A stretch of DNA of 64,000 bases from NCBI GenBank assembly GCA_963693035.2, contig CAXMMQ010000007.1, forward strand, positions 62,001 through 126,000, in the 5' to 3' direction. Source of the stretch: Lichenicoccus sp963693035. GTDB lineage: Bacteria > Pseudomonadota > Alphaproteobacteria > Acetobacterales > Acetobacteraceae. The first letter of the stretch is position 1, and each line of letters opens with the position of its first letter. The notes beneath the pieces are model-generated. The model did not search any database, was not told the DNA's origin, and saw only the letters and a list, made by a program, of their open reading frames with translations. The translations under genes and the position numbers were made by a program. Shown here piece by piece: positions 25,376 through 34,394 of the stretch.

Positions 25376-25383
25376 TTTGTATA
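25376..25383. promoter_or_regulatory. TGTATACA palindrome upstream of thiY2
   Basis: The palindrome sits in TTTGTATACACGGTT, 38 bp upstream of the thiY2 start. The same 15-mer recurs at 38614-38628. The two sites at 25146 and 25376 flank the divergent control region. Apart from these two palindromes I see no other clear element in 25071-25420, and no THI-box-like riboswitch core. Confidence 0.6.
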
Positions 25384-25420
25384 CACGGTTGTGCCAGGCG
25401 CCTTAATGGAGATCGACCCT

Positions 25421-26377
25421 ATGCTTCCTCGTCGGACTTTCCTGCATGGCGCCACGGCGATCGCCGGAGTTGCGGCCTTCGCGCGGCCGACTTTCGGACA
25501 AACGCTGGAGCCGATGACGGTCATGTTGGACTGGTTGTTGAACCCCAACCATGCCGGCTTGTTCGCGGCACAGCACACCGGCGCCTTTGCCCGAGCCGGC
25601 CTGAAGGTGAAGATCGTCTCGCCTTCGGATCCGGACTCGCCCAGCCGGCTGGTGGCGGCAGGCCAGGTCGATCTGGCGGTCGGCTATGGCGCGGAAATCA
25701 ACATGATCGTGAGCGCCGGCCTGCCGTTGGCGCGCATCGCGAGCCTGATCGACCGGCCGCTCAACACCATCATCGCGCTGGGTGGGATCAAGACCCTCGC
25801 CGACCTCAGGGGCAAGACCATCGGCTACTCGGTTGCCGGCGTGGAAGAAGCGGTGCTCGACGTCATGCTCGGCTCGGCAGGCTTGAAACGCGATGGCTTC
25901 ACCGCGGTGAAGGTGAATTACGACATGGTCGCAGCCCTGTTGTCCCGGCGGCTTGACGCCGCCACCGGCGCCTATCGCAACGCCGAGTTGATCCAGCTCA
26001 GGCAGATGGGCCGCGATCCGGCCGTATTCCTGCCCGAAGAACACGGCGTGCCGATGTACGACGAGTTGATCCTGATAGTGCAGCGCGCACGTCTCGGAGA
26101 TGCGCGGTTGAGCCGTTTCATCGCCGCTCTGCGGGATGGTGTCGCGGCGCTGCAGAAAGATCCCGACGGCCTGTTCCGGGCGTTTGCCGACGCGCATAGC
26201 GAGCTCGACACGCCCTACACAAAGGCCTCCTGGCAGGCGACGATGCCGCTCCTGGCCCGTGATCCGGGGCAGCTGGACGAGGCGCGCTACCGCACCTTCC
26301 AGGATTTCTGCGTGACCCAGGGGATTATCCCCAAACCGCTGCCGGTCGACCAGTTCGCGGTTCAACTCGTGGCCTGA
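25421..26377 (+). CDS. ThiY/NMT1-like substrate-binding protein with Tat signal
   Basis: The start at 25421 has GGAG 9 bp upstream and gives a twin-arginine signal, MLPRRTFLHGATAIAGVAAF. The mature part follows the ThiY pattern (PMTVMLDWLLNPNHAGLFAA, GKTIGYSVAGVEEAVLDVML, FLPEEHGVPMYDELI), 318 residues in all. It is transcribed away from thiZ and has no permease or ATPase of its own, so it probably delivers its ligand to ThiXZ or has a sensory function. The monooxygenase gene at 26442 converges on it with a 64-bp gap. Confidence 0.83.
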   Translation: MLPRRTFLHGATAIAGVAAFARPTFGQTLEPMTVMLDWLLNPNHAGLFAAQHTGAFARAGLKVKIVSPSDPDSPSRLVAAGQVDLAVGYGAEINMIVSAGLPLARIASLIDRPLNTIIALGGIKTLADLRGKTIGYSVAGVEEAVLDVMLGSAGLKRDGFTAVKVNYDMVAALLSRRLDAATGAYRNAELIQLRQMGRDPAVFLPEEHGVPMYDELILIVQRARLGDARLSRFIAALRDGVAALQKDPDGLFRAFADAHSELDTPYTKASWQATMPLLARDPGQLDEARYRTFQDFCVTQGIIPKPLPVDQFAVQLVA

Positions 26378-26441
26378 TCGGGGCGGCAACAGGCTGGGGA
26401 CACACCTCCTCGCCCGCTGCCCTCCGGTTGGCCTCTCCGGT

Positions 26442-27746
26442 TCAGGCAAGACCCAGATGCGCCCGCAGCGTGCTGCCGGTATAGGCGCTCCGCATCAGCC
26501 CACGTCGTTGCAATTCCGGCACGACCAACGTAACGAAGTCATCGACCCCGCCAGGGTTCGTCGCCGGCATCAGGTTGAACCCGTCCGCGGCGCCCCCTGC
26601 GAAGCGCTCTTCCATGCCGTCGGCGATGTCGGCAGGCGAGCCACACAGGAACAGATGGCCGCGCGCGCCAGACGCGAAGCGCATCAATTGGCGCAAGGTC
26701 ATGTCGCTGGTCCGCGTCGCCTCCTGCAGCAGCGCAAGCTGCGACGTGCCGAAATTGGTTGTTAGGTCGTCGGGAAGTTTCTCATCGAGCGGATAGCGTT
26801 GTAGATCGATATCGGGTCCGAGAAGGCCTTGCAGGAAGGCAAGTCCCAGCTCGGTATCGACCCGCTCCTGCAGCTTTGCATATTTGTCCTCCGCCTCGGC
26901 GCGGCTCGGGGCGGTGACGGCCAACAATCCCGGCATGATCTTGAGCGCCTCCGGCGCGCGCCCGTATCGCGGCATGCGGCCTTTTAGGTCGCTGTAGAAA
27001 TCCTGCGCCGAGGCGAGCTTTCCCTGCACCGAATACACCATGTCCGCAGTACGCGCGGCGAGATCGCGGCCCGGCACCGAACCGCCCGCCTGCACCATGA
27101 CGGGCATGCCCTGCGGCGACCGGGCGACGTTGAGCGGACCGCGCACCTGGAAATACTCCCCCTTATGGTCCAGGTAGCGCATCTTCGATGTATCGACATA
27201 GACGCCCGAGGCCCGGTCCATCGGGAAGGCGTCGGCATCCCAGCTGTCCCACAACCCTTTCACCACGTCGGCGAACTCCGAAGCGCGCGCGTAGCGCGTC
27301 GCATGGGCCGGCATGCCGTCATGGCCGAAATTACGCGCTTCGCTTTCGCTGACGCCGGTCACCAGGTTGCAGCCGATCCGGCCACCCGAGAGATGATCGA
27401 GCGACAGGATCCGCCTGGCCACGTGATACGGCTGGTCGTAGGTCGTGTTCTGTGTGATCACGATCCCGATCCTGCTGGTCGAGACCGCCAAGGCTGCGGC
27501 GGTGGTTGCCGGTTCGAGGAAGGTCGCCCGGTCGGTGCGCGAGAGGATGGTGGACGAGCTGTCCGCCGTCGCTGCGGAGTCCGCAAGAAACACGACGTCG
27601 AACAGGCCGCGTTCCGCGGTCTGCGCCAGGGCGAGCACGGTGCTGAACGGCATCGCGGGCGATGGTTGTGTCGACGGGTCGCGCCAGGATGCGGCGTGAT
27701 GCCCGGTATTGAGCACAAACAGCCCGAGCTTCATCTGGCGGGTCAT
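26442..27746 (-). CDS. NtaA/SnaA/DszA-type flavin-dependent monooxygenase
   Basis: The 434-residue luciferase-like monooxygenase shows MKLGLFVLNTGHHAASWRDP, FDVVFLADSAAT, TQNTTYDQPYHVARRILSLD, HLSGGRIGCNLVTG, RSPQGMPVMVQAGGSVPGRD and the closing VVPELQRRGLMRSAYTGSTL. Family members use FMNH2 supplied by a separate reductase to oxidise aminocarboxylates, sulfones, or pyrimidine rings. It is the last gene of the 38558-26442 minus-strand series, 25 bp behind thiY3. No flavin reductase is seen in the window. It is a paralogue of those at 14272 and 37212. Confidence 0.88.
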   Translation of the reverse strand: MTRQMKLGLFVLNTGHHAASWRDPSTQPSPAMPFSTVLALAQTAERGLFDVVFLADSAATADSSSTILSRTDRATFLEPATTAAALAVSTSRIGIVITQNTTYDQPYHVARRILSLDHLSGGRIGCNLVTGVSESEARNFGHDGMPAHATRYARASEFADVVKGLWDSWDADAFPMDRASGVYVDTSKMRYLDHKGEYFQVRGPLNVARSPQGMPVMVQAGGSVPGRDLAARTADMVYSVQGKLASAQDFYSDLKGRMPRYGRAPEALKIMPGLLAVTAPSRAEAEDKYAKLQERVDTELGLAFLQGLLGPDIDLQRYPLDEKLPDDLTTNFGTSQLALLQEATRTSDMTLRQLMRFASGARGHLFLCGSPADIADGMEERFAGGAADGFNLMPATNPGGVDDFVTLVVPELQRRGLMRSAYTGSTLRAHLGLA

Positions 27747-27771
27747 GGCTCGTCTCCTTCGGCGGTGAACG

Positions 27772-28743
27772 TCAGGTGCGCGGGTAGCCAAGCTGCTTGG
27801 CGTAGGACGCGAGCGGCGGCGACTGACCGATGACCTTCCGCGCGGTCAGGAAATCCGCGAAGACCTGGTATTTGTGTGTGTCCAGAGCCGCCGGATCGAC
27901 GGCGAAGTAGGGAATGGTGTAGTCCCAGGCCTGCTTGTTAAGGCTGTCGTCGAGATCCGGATAGGCCTTCAGGAACAGCGCCCAGGCGTCCCCGGGCTTC
28001 GCCCTGATAAAGGCGGTGGCCTCCCGGATCGCGGCAAGGAAACGCGGGAAGCGTGGATCGCCGACCCGGTCGCGCTGCACCTCGAACACGAAACCGTCGC
28101 TGGGCGGAGTGCCATAGTTCTCAAAGTCAAAGCAGATCGGGGTCTCGCCGCGCTGCGCGATCTCGAAGGGCTCGAAATTGCGCACCACGGGTGTCGCATC
28201 GACCCGCCCGGTCAGCAGCGCGGTGGTCAGCGCGGTGCCGACGTTAACTGTCGTCACGTCGCCGAGTGACAGGCCCGCAGACCGCAACATGGCGTCGAGG
28301 CAGGCCAGGAAAACGTCCCCGCCGACATCGTTATAGGCAATTCGCTTGCCCTTGAAATCGGCAATCTGCTTGATGCCGCCGCTCTTGAGGACGCAGAGCG
28401 ATACCAGCGACCGGTCCTGCAGCGCGCCGATGCGCAGGATCGGCAGGTTGCCCAGCACCTGACGGTAGAGCACGGTCTGGTAGCCGATGGCGATGTCGCC
28501 ATGTCCGGCGGCGACCAGCCGCGGCGGCATGGTCGGATCGGCCGGCTGCACGAGATCAACCGACAGCCCCTGGCGTCCAAACGCGCCGATCTGCTGGGCG
28601 ATCACCAGCGGCGCCTGGTCGGGGTTGATGAACCAGTCGAGCAGGACAGACAGACTGTCCCCGGCGGCGCGGGCGGGGCGGCCGAGCAACGGGGATGCGG
28701 CCAGGGCAACAGGTATGGTAGCCAGGAAGCGGCGGCGATCCAT
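27772..28743 (-). CDS. ThiY/NMT1-like substrate-binding protein with Tat signal
   Basis: The 323 residues begin with MDRRRFLATIPVALAASPLL, a twin-arginine signal ending in ARAAG, followed by LSVLLDWFINPDQAPLVIAQ, PPRLVAAGHGDIAIGYQTV, and GKRIAYNDVGGDVFLACLDA. It is more divergent than the other two paralogues: the FYPEEHGVPAYDEL block reads CFDFENYGTPPSDGFVFEVQ. It may therefore bind a different ligand, for instance the thiazole part or a modified pyrimidine. The ATG overlaps the stop of the thiaminase I-like gene by 1 bp, so binding protein and enzyme are likely made in step. Confidence 0.82.
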   Translation of the reverse strand: MDRRRFLATIPVALAASPLLGRPARAAGDSLSVLLDWFINPDQAPLVIAQQIGAFGRQGLSVDLVQPADPTMPPRLVAAGHGDIAIGYQTVLYRQVLGNLPILRIGALQDRSLVSLCVLKSGGIKQIADFKGKRIAYNDVGGDVFLACLDAMLRSAGLSLGDVTTVNVGTALTTALLTGRVDATPVVRNFEPFEIAQRGETPICFDFENYGTPPSDGFVFEVQRDRVGDPRFPRFLAAIREATAFIRAKPGDAWALFLKAYPDLDDSLNKQAWDYTIPYFAVDPAALDTHKYQVFADFLTARKVIGQSPPLASYAKQLGYPRT

Positions 28744-29951
28744 CAATGCACCTTCGGCAGAGCTGTATCGAGGCGGCTCGCCGCCGCGTGCAGTGTGGCG
28801 TTGAGATGAGGCGCCGCCACCACCGCCCCTTGCTCCATGATGGCACGGAACTGCGGGGTGAGCGGTGCGGCATGCTGCAGCATCGCATCGTCGAACGCGG
28901 TGCGTGTCGCCGGAAGCAGGTACCGCGGCGTGTCGCCGGGCCTGGGGATCAGCAATCTGCGATAGCCGGGCAACGACACCGCATAGCGAATGAAGTCACG
29001 CGCGTCCGTCAGGGTCCGGCCGTGCACCTTGGCGTCGATCGCGAACATATCGACCCAGACCGTCGGGCGCAGCTTGCCGTCCGCGAAGGGAAACCCGGCG
29101 ACGCGGACCTGGTCGGCGGTGACGCATCGATCCTGCTGCCGGCAGGATTTCGCCGTCTCGTCGAGCAACTCGTGCGTCATCTCGGAATAACCGACGAAGG
29201 CGCTGCCGGTGCGTCGCGCGAACTGCCGCGCATAGAAACTCTCGATGTCGCCATAGGCCGCATTGCGGCCGAGACCCGCCGGCTCGAGCGCCAGGATCTG
29301 CCGGAAGCGTGCGACGACCGCGGCGTCCGGCTCCGGTGCGCCATTGGCGAGCAGGGCGCTCGGCGCCGTGTCGCTGCCGGCCAGCAGCGTCGAGAGATAG
29401 AGCTCGCCCAACTGCCCCTCGCCGCTCATGTCCAGCAGCAACCCGTGCTCGGCGCCGAGTGCGCGCGCGAGTCCGGCCAGCGTGTGGTTGCCGGCGAGCG
29501 CCGTCTGATCGCTACGATAGATCAGGAAATCGGTGCACATCCATTGCGGCACCCCCCAGACCACTCCGTCATAGGTCGCCGCCTGCCTGGCGAGCGGCTC
29601 CTGCGGGTCGAGTCCGGCGATCTGCGGCGGCTGCAGGCGATGCAGAGCCAGGAAGTCGCGCATGAAGACGACATCGACCTCGTGTATGTCCGCATCCTCG
29701 AACAGCACCCCCTTGGCCGCCGGCGACGGGTCGTAGTAGTTGGCATTGAAGGTGATGTCGACGATCACGTCCGGATGCAGACGTTCGAAGCCCTGCTTCA
29801 AGGCCAGGGCTGCTGCCTCGGGCTCGGGTATGTAGGGATAGAGCGACACGTGCAGCACGCGTCGCGTCTCGGCGCAAGCCGGGACCCTCCCCGCCGCAAA
29901 ACCCAGCGCCAGAACCAGAAGAAGCCATGTTCGCAAGCCGACGTTCCTCAT
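28743..29951 (-). CDS. thiaminase I (thiamine pyridinylase)-like secreted protein
   Basis: The 402 residues start with a Sec signal peptide (TWLLLVLALGFAAGRVPACA), and the rest has the periplasmic-binding-protein fold of thiaminase I. Aligned by eye with the Bacillus/Paenibacillus enzyme: LHVSLYPYIPEPEAAALAL (LKVAIYPYVPDP type), VDVVFMRDFLALHRLQPP, VVWGVPQWMCTDFLIYRS with the catalytic Cys position, SAFVGYSEMTHEL with the catalytic Glu position, and PRYLLPATRTAFDDAM. Thiaminase I exchanges the thiazole of thiamine for another base or nucleophile. The gene lies between the GntR regulator and thiY3. A sugar-type binding protein is the alternative, but the Cys and GYSE blocks argue against it. 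Confidence 0.72.
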   Translation of the reverse strand: MRNVGLRTWLLLVLALGFAAGRVPACAETRRVLHVSLYPYIPEPEAAALALKQGFERLHPDVIVDITFNANYYDPSPAAKGVLFEDADIHEVDVVFMRDFLALHRLQPPQIAGLDPQEPLARQAATYDGVVWGVPQWMCTDFLIYRSDQTALAGNHTLAGLARALGAEHGLLLDMSGEGQLGELYLSTLLAGSDTAPSALLANGAPEPDAAVVARFRQILALEPAGLGRNAAYGDIESFYARQFARRTGSAFVGYSEMTHELLDETAKSCRQQDRCVTADQVRVAGFPFADGKLRPTVWVDMFAIDAKVHGRTLTDARDFIRYAVSLPGYRRLLIPRPGDTPRYLLPATRTAFDDAMLQHAAPLTPQFRAIMEQGAVVAAPHLNATLHAAASRLDTALPKVH

Positions 29952-29954
29952 CGC

Positions 29955-30713
29955 TCAGAATTCCGCGCGGGTGCTGTGATCCTCGGCGACCTGGGCCGCC
30001 CCGATCACATGGATGCGCATCGTATGATACGCCGCCTCCGGCTCGCGGCGCAGGATCGCGTGCACGAAGGCATCGTGCTCCATATGCGATTTCTCCATTC
30101 GCCGGTGCTCTCGAATGAACTCCATCCTTGTGTAGGGCAAGGTGCGCATACGCATCTGCGCGATGCTGTTAGCCAGGATGTCGTTATGCGCGCCTTCATG
30201 GATCATCTGGTGCAGCATCGAGTTGGCCTTGTCGAACTGCACGGCCGCCGAGGGGCTGTCTATCTTTGCCATCTGCTGATGCAGGTCGAGCAGCTTCTGC
30301 CGCTCGGCATCGGTCATGCGTAGCGCGGCATAGCGTGCTGCGGACGCCTCCATATCGGCAACCACTTCGAGCAGGTTGTTGTAATGCTCGATGCTCTTCT
30401 CGGCCACGACAACGCCCTGCCGCTGCCGCGTATCGACGATTCCGAGCACCGAGAGCTGCCGCAACGCTTCTCGGACAGGGGTCCGGGAGACATCGTAGCG
30501 CCTTGCCAGTTCTTCCTCTTCGAGTTTAGTGCCAGGAAGCAGGCGCCCATGCGAGATGTCACTGGCGATCTGCTGCTGGACGATACTGGCGAGCGTCGGG
30601 CTCGGTGTAGGGCGGCGCGGCTTAGCCGCTAGCGCGGGTTCGACATCGGTCTCGTTGGGAGCTGCCGCGCGAAGCTTGCGCGACGCGATCGGTGGGCGTG
30701 GGCGCACTGTCAT
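29955..30713 (-). CDS. GntR-family (FCD) transcriptional regulator
   Basis: The 252 residues carry a 40-residue disordered, Arg/Pro-rich N-terminal end, then the winged helix (IVQQQIASDISHGRLLPGTK, LEEEELARRYDVSRTPVREA, LRQLSVLGIVDTRQRQGVVV), then the helical FCD domain with metal/ligand-site residues spread over FDKANSMLHQMIHEGAHND, MEKSHMEHDAFVHAILRRE and YHTMRIHVIGA. It sits inside the operon it probably controls, with ATGA overlap to the aldehyde dehydrogenase. The TGTATACA palindromes at 25146, 25376, 38616 and 38818 are the obvious candidate operators. The ligand would be a pathway compound. Confidence 0.88.
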   Translation of the reverse strand: MTVRPRPPIASRKLRAAAPNETDVEPALAAKPRRPTPSPTLASIVQQQIASDISHGRLLPGTKLEEEELARRYDVSRTPVREALRQLSVLGIVDTRQRQGVVVAEKSIEHYNNLLEVVADMEASAARYAALRMTDAERQKLLDLHQQMAKIDSPSAAVQFDKANSMLHQMIHEGAHNDILANSIAQMRMRTLPYTRMEFIREHRRMEKSHMEHDAFVHAILRREPEAAYHTMRIHVIGAAQVAEDHSTRAEF

Positions 30714-32215
30714 AGGCGGGCTGCGATCGCTTTCAGCTCGGTATAGTGCTCGATCGCCGGGAAGCCGGCAGCCCGTCCCCAGCCCGACTGCTTGTAGCCG
30801 CCCATCGGGAAGGCCGGGTCGAAGAAGTTGTGCGTGTTGATGCAGACATTCCCCGACTTCACGCGGGCGGCAAGCTGGTGCGCCGCCTTCAGGTTCTGCG
30901 TCCAGATACTGGCGTGCAGGCCGTAGACGGTGTCGTTGGCCGCCGCCACCGCTGCGTCGACGTCGCCCGACTTGAACGGGGTCGCGCAGAGCACCGGGCC
31001 GAACACCTCCTCGCGGTAGATCGGCATCTGCGCGGTGGTTCCGGTCACCACTGTCGGCTGCACGAAATAGCCGGTTTCGCCGTAGCGCTGCCCGCCGGTC
31101 ACGTAGCGCGCGCCGTCCAGCCGCCCGGCATCGAGATAGGACATCACCCGATCGCGCTGCGTCGCCGACACCAGCGGGCCCAGACGCGTGGCTGGATCGA
31201 GCCCGTGTCCAATCGTCAACCCGGCCGCATACGATGCGACCCCCTCGACCACCTGGTCGAACACCTGTTCGTCCACCAGCAGGCGGGAGCCCGCAGTACA
31301 GACCTGGCCGCTGCTGAAGAAGATTGCGCCAGCGACGCCTGGAATGGCGATGTCTAGGTCGGCATCGGCCAGCACGATGCAAGGCGACTTGCCGCCGAGC
31401 TCGAGGAACACCCGCTTCAGATTACCGGTGGCCGCCTGCACGATCAGCTTGCCAACCTCTGTCGAGCCGGTGAACGAAATCGCATCGACATCCGCATGCG
31501 AAGCGAGCGCCGCGCCGGCTTCCTCGCCGGCTCCGGTGACGACGTTGATCACGCCGGGGGGAAAACCCGCCTCCAGCGCGAGCTCACCCAGGCGTAGCGC
31601 CGTCAGCGAGGTCTGCTCCGCCGGCTTTATGATCACGGTACAGCCGGCAGCGAGTGCCGGCGCGATGCGCCACACCGCCAGTTCCAGCGGGTAGTTCCAC
31701 GGTACGATCACCGCGACCACGCCGACCGGCTCGCGTACCGAATAGGCGTGGATGCTCCCCGGGGCACCGAGCTGCATGGTCTCGCCATTGATCTTGGTTG
31801 CCCAGCCGGCCATGTACTCGAGCATGCCGATGGAGCCGGGAATATCGACGAGACGGCATTCGAAAATCGGGCGGCCTGTATCGAGCGCCTCAAGCTGAGC
31901 CAGTTGTTCGCCGGCATCCTGGATCTTCGCCGCGAGCCGGCTCATGAGGCGCGCGCGGTCGCTTCCCGGCATACGCCCCCAGGGGCCCTGCTCCAGAGCA
32001 TGGCGGGCGGCGGCCACAGCGAGATCGACATCCGCCGGCCCGGAAGCGGCCAGGCCGCCGATGATGGCGCCGCTGGCTGGATCGACGATCTCCATCTGGG
32101 CACCGGAACGCGCGTCCTGCCAGCGATCGCCGATCAGGTTGCGATGCGGTTGCTTCAGGAAGGCGGCGGCATCAGAGCCGAGCAGGCCGAGCCCAGGTGA
32201 ATGCGAGAAATCCAT
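30710..32215 (-). CDS. NAD(P)-dependent aldehyde dehydrogenase
   Basis: Full-length ALDH of 501 residues. The cofactor site is VPWNYPLELAVWRIAPALAA, the SFTGSTEVGK glycine motif follows, the catalytic Glu is in LELGGKSPCIVLADAD and the nucleophilic Cys in FFSSGQVCTAGSRLLV. The end is FPMGGYKQSGWGRAAGFPAI, as in betaine/aromatic-type aldehyde dehydrogenases. It could oxidise an aldehyde from heterocycle side chains, such as the hydroxyethyl or hydroxymethyl groups of thiamine moieties after oxidation; that is inference. It overlaps the stop of the amidase-like gene by 1 bp and the GntR start by 4 bp. Confidence 0.92.
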   Translation of the reverse strand: MDFSHSPGLGLLGSDAAAFLKQPHRNLIGDRWQDARSGAQMEIVDPASGAIIGGLAASGPADVDLAVAAARHALEQGPWGRMPGSDRARLMSRLAAKIQDAGEQLAQLEALDTGRPIFECRLVDIPGSIGMLEYMAGWATKINGETMQLGAPGSIHAYSVREPVGVVAVIVPWNYPLELAVWRIAPALAAGCTVIIKPAEQTSLTALRLGELALEAGFPPGVINVVTGAGEEAGAALASHADVDAISFTGSTEVGKLIVQAATGNLKRVFLELGGKSPCIVLADADLDIAIPGVAGAIFFSSGQVCTAGSRLLVDEQVFDQVVEGVASYAAGLTIGHGLDPATRLGPLVSATQRDRVMSYLDAGRLDGARYVTGGQRYGETGYFVQPTVVTGTTAQMPIYREEVFGPVLCATPFKSGDVDAAVAAANDTVYGLHASIWTQNLKAAHQLAARVKSGNVCINTHNFFDPAFPMGGYKQSGWGRAAGFPAIEHYTELKAIAARL

Positions 32216-34391
32216 CAGGCGCGCTCCTGCAGGCGGAATGGGATGGGATCGAGGAACCGGCGCAGCACATTGCTTGAAATTCGCGCGACGTTGTTGCGGT
32301 ATTTGGCATGCGACAGACTGCCGGCCCAGGCGATCGAGCCCGTGGAGAACACGGCGCCCCCACTCTCGGTCTCGAAGAACACCATCTCGGCATAGATAGG
32401 ATGGGTGCGCTCGCGGCCGAGGCAGTTGATCGGCAGCAGGTCGAGTGAGGTCAGGTAGGAGCTGGTATGGTTCTCCGAGCGCGCGAGGATCAGCGCATGC
32501 GCTGGCGTGCCCTCGGCGAAATCGGTCCGGTCGATCTCAATACCCGCGGCCCCCCCGCCGATCAGCCCGAAATCGCCGATGATCTCGTCCTGCACGCCGT
32601 CGAAGACGAAGGCCGCGCGTGGGTTGGCGCTGTCGGGCATTCTGCGGAAATGGCTGCAGATGTCGAAGCCCTGGCCGACGAAACCGACGCCGACACTGAG
32701 CTGCGGCGGCCGGCCGATCCGGCGCCACAGACCGCCTTGCTCACCCGAGAAGGCGTGGAAAGCCTCCCCAGGGGCGGTGCCCGCCTCGCCGCGCCGCACC
32801 TCGATGGTGCCGCTTCCGGCCGGATCGTAGGCGATTCGCCAGTACAGGCCGTTGCCACCCATGTACATGATCCGGCCGCCCTCGGCACGGAAGTCGTCCA
32901 GACCGTCGCGCATGCGGGTCGACCAGTATTCCGGATGGGTGCCGGTCATCACGCAGGCATAGCCGGCGAGGGCCGCCGTGCCCTCGGTGTCGAGATCCTC
33001 GTCGCTGATGCAGTCGTAGTCGATGCCCTCTGCCTCGAGCCAGGCGAGCAGATGCGTGTCGGCATTCAACTGCCAGAGCCCAGACCCGGTGCCACCCCCG
33101 AGCCAGGATTGATGCTTTGGCCGCATGTTCAGGATCGGCCGCAGACGCGAGCTGCAGAAGATTGGCGAGCCGTCGCTATGCCGGTCGTAGAGCGAACCGC
33201 CCAGTTCGCGATGCGCGGCGACGTAGAGATCGTTCGGACCGAGGACCGGCACATGATCGTGCACGCGCTCGGCGAAATCGAGATCGAGCGCCATGTGCTC
33301 GTTCGCATAGGCGACATAACTGGCGGTCGGCACAATGAAGAGAAGGCCGCGGCTTTTCGCCGACTTGCGTGGCCGCACGACGAAGGGGATATGGTCCTCG
33401 TCCGCCTCGCTGGTCAGGCGCGCGGCATAGACCCCGCTGGGCAGGTCGGAAGGCACCGTCCAGACGAAGTCGGTGTCCCAGCCGGCATCCTGCATGTCGT
33501 CGTCATGGAAGTGGATCGCCCCATATTCGGTCGGCGCCTGCTGCCAGTTGCGGGTCTCGCCACTCCAGCGATGGCCGGTCATGGCCCGGGTGGGCAATTG
33601 CCAGACGCGCCATGACGCGCGTTGCCGGATACGTCCGTGATCTGCGCGCCCGACATCTCGGCAGAGAAATCCCATGCGCCGAAGAGGTTGTCGGCCCGCG
33701 GTCCGGACCAGAGACAGGGCGCCTCCAGCTTGCCGTTGAAATGGCCGTCAAAGCCGGTCTGCACCGCGGGACGCGCTGCGAGCACCAGAGGAGCACCGGG
33801 GTTACCCATTGCCGCGATGTCGACCGAGCGCTCCACGCTGCCGCTGTCCTGCACGGCGAACTCGGGACGGAACGCGGTCTGCCGCAGGGTCGCCATGCCC
33901 GTCGCCGGGTCGAAGGCGGCCTCGATGCGATACCAATGGCGTGCAAGCACCGGCGCTCCGAGCGCCAGCCTGGTCTCCTGGCCGCTCCGGCCGCCCAGAC
34001 GCAGGGTCAAGCCCTCCGCGCCGTCGAGCACGAGCTGCATGCCCTGCCGGCGCGGCGGGTCCCACAGGCTGGCCAGCACCTGGTCCGGCTTGTCGGGAGT
34101 AGTCGGCCAGATCATCAACTCCAGCCGGACGCAACCGAGCGGCAGCGAGGTGGCGCCGGGAATGATGACGCAAGAACCGGACCGAACCGGCTGGTGCCGC
34201 CCCTGGAGCTGCCACGACGCGCCGTCGATCTCGACCTCCCGGTAGCCGGGGCCGGCCGGATTGGTGTCGCCGTTGATCAGCCGCACGATTTGAGCTGCAT
34301 ACGGGCTCTGGAGGCTGTCCCCAACCTTGAAGGCGATGGGGTCGCCCGCGCGCACGCTGAGTTTGTCGCTGTAGCCCATCAGCGTCTTCAT
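32215..34391 (-). pseudogene. N,N-dimethylformamidase-like large subunit, split by a frameshift
   Basis: Two overlapping frames complete one protein of about 730-750 residues. Residues 1-260 (34391 to about 33610) form the N-terminal part with a laminin-G/jelly-roll-like domain, ending DVSGNARHGAS before a premature stop. From about 33605 the other frame continues WQLPTRAMTGHRWSGETRNW, then GVYAARLTSEADEDHIPFVV, LIVPTASYVAYANEHMALD, TGTHPEYWSTRMRDGLDDFR and GGRIMYMGGNGLYWRI, the catalytic part of the DMFase beta family, to 32215. Intact homologues run straight from SG.xRHG to LPTRAMTGH, so a 1-bp loss (or 2-bp gain) near 33605 is the sole lesion. It may be a sequencing error, a recent mutation or recoding. 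Confidence 0.78.
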
Positions 34392-34394
34392 TGC

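Noticed and set aside
28746..30323. A 525-codon plus-strand frame opposite thiaminase I and GntR genes
   Set aside because: Antisense shadow: composition is His/Arg/Gln-rich as usual for such frames, and both minus-strand genes have clear motifs.
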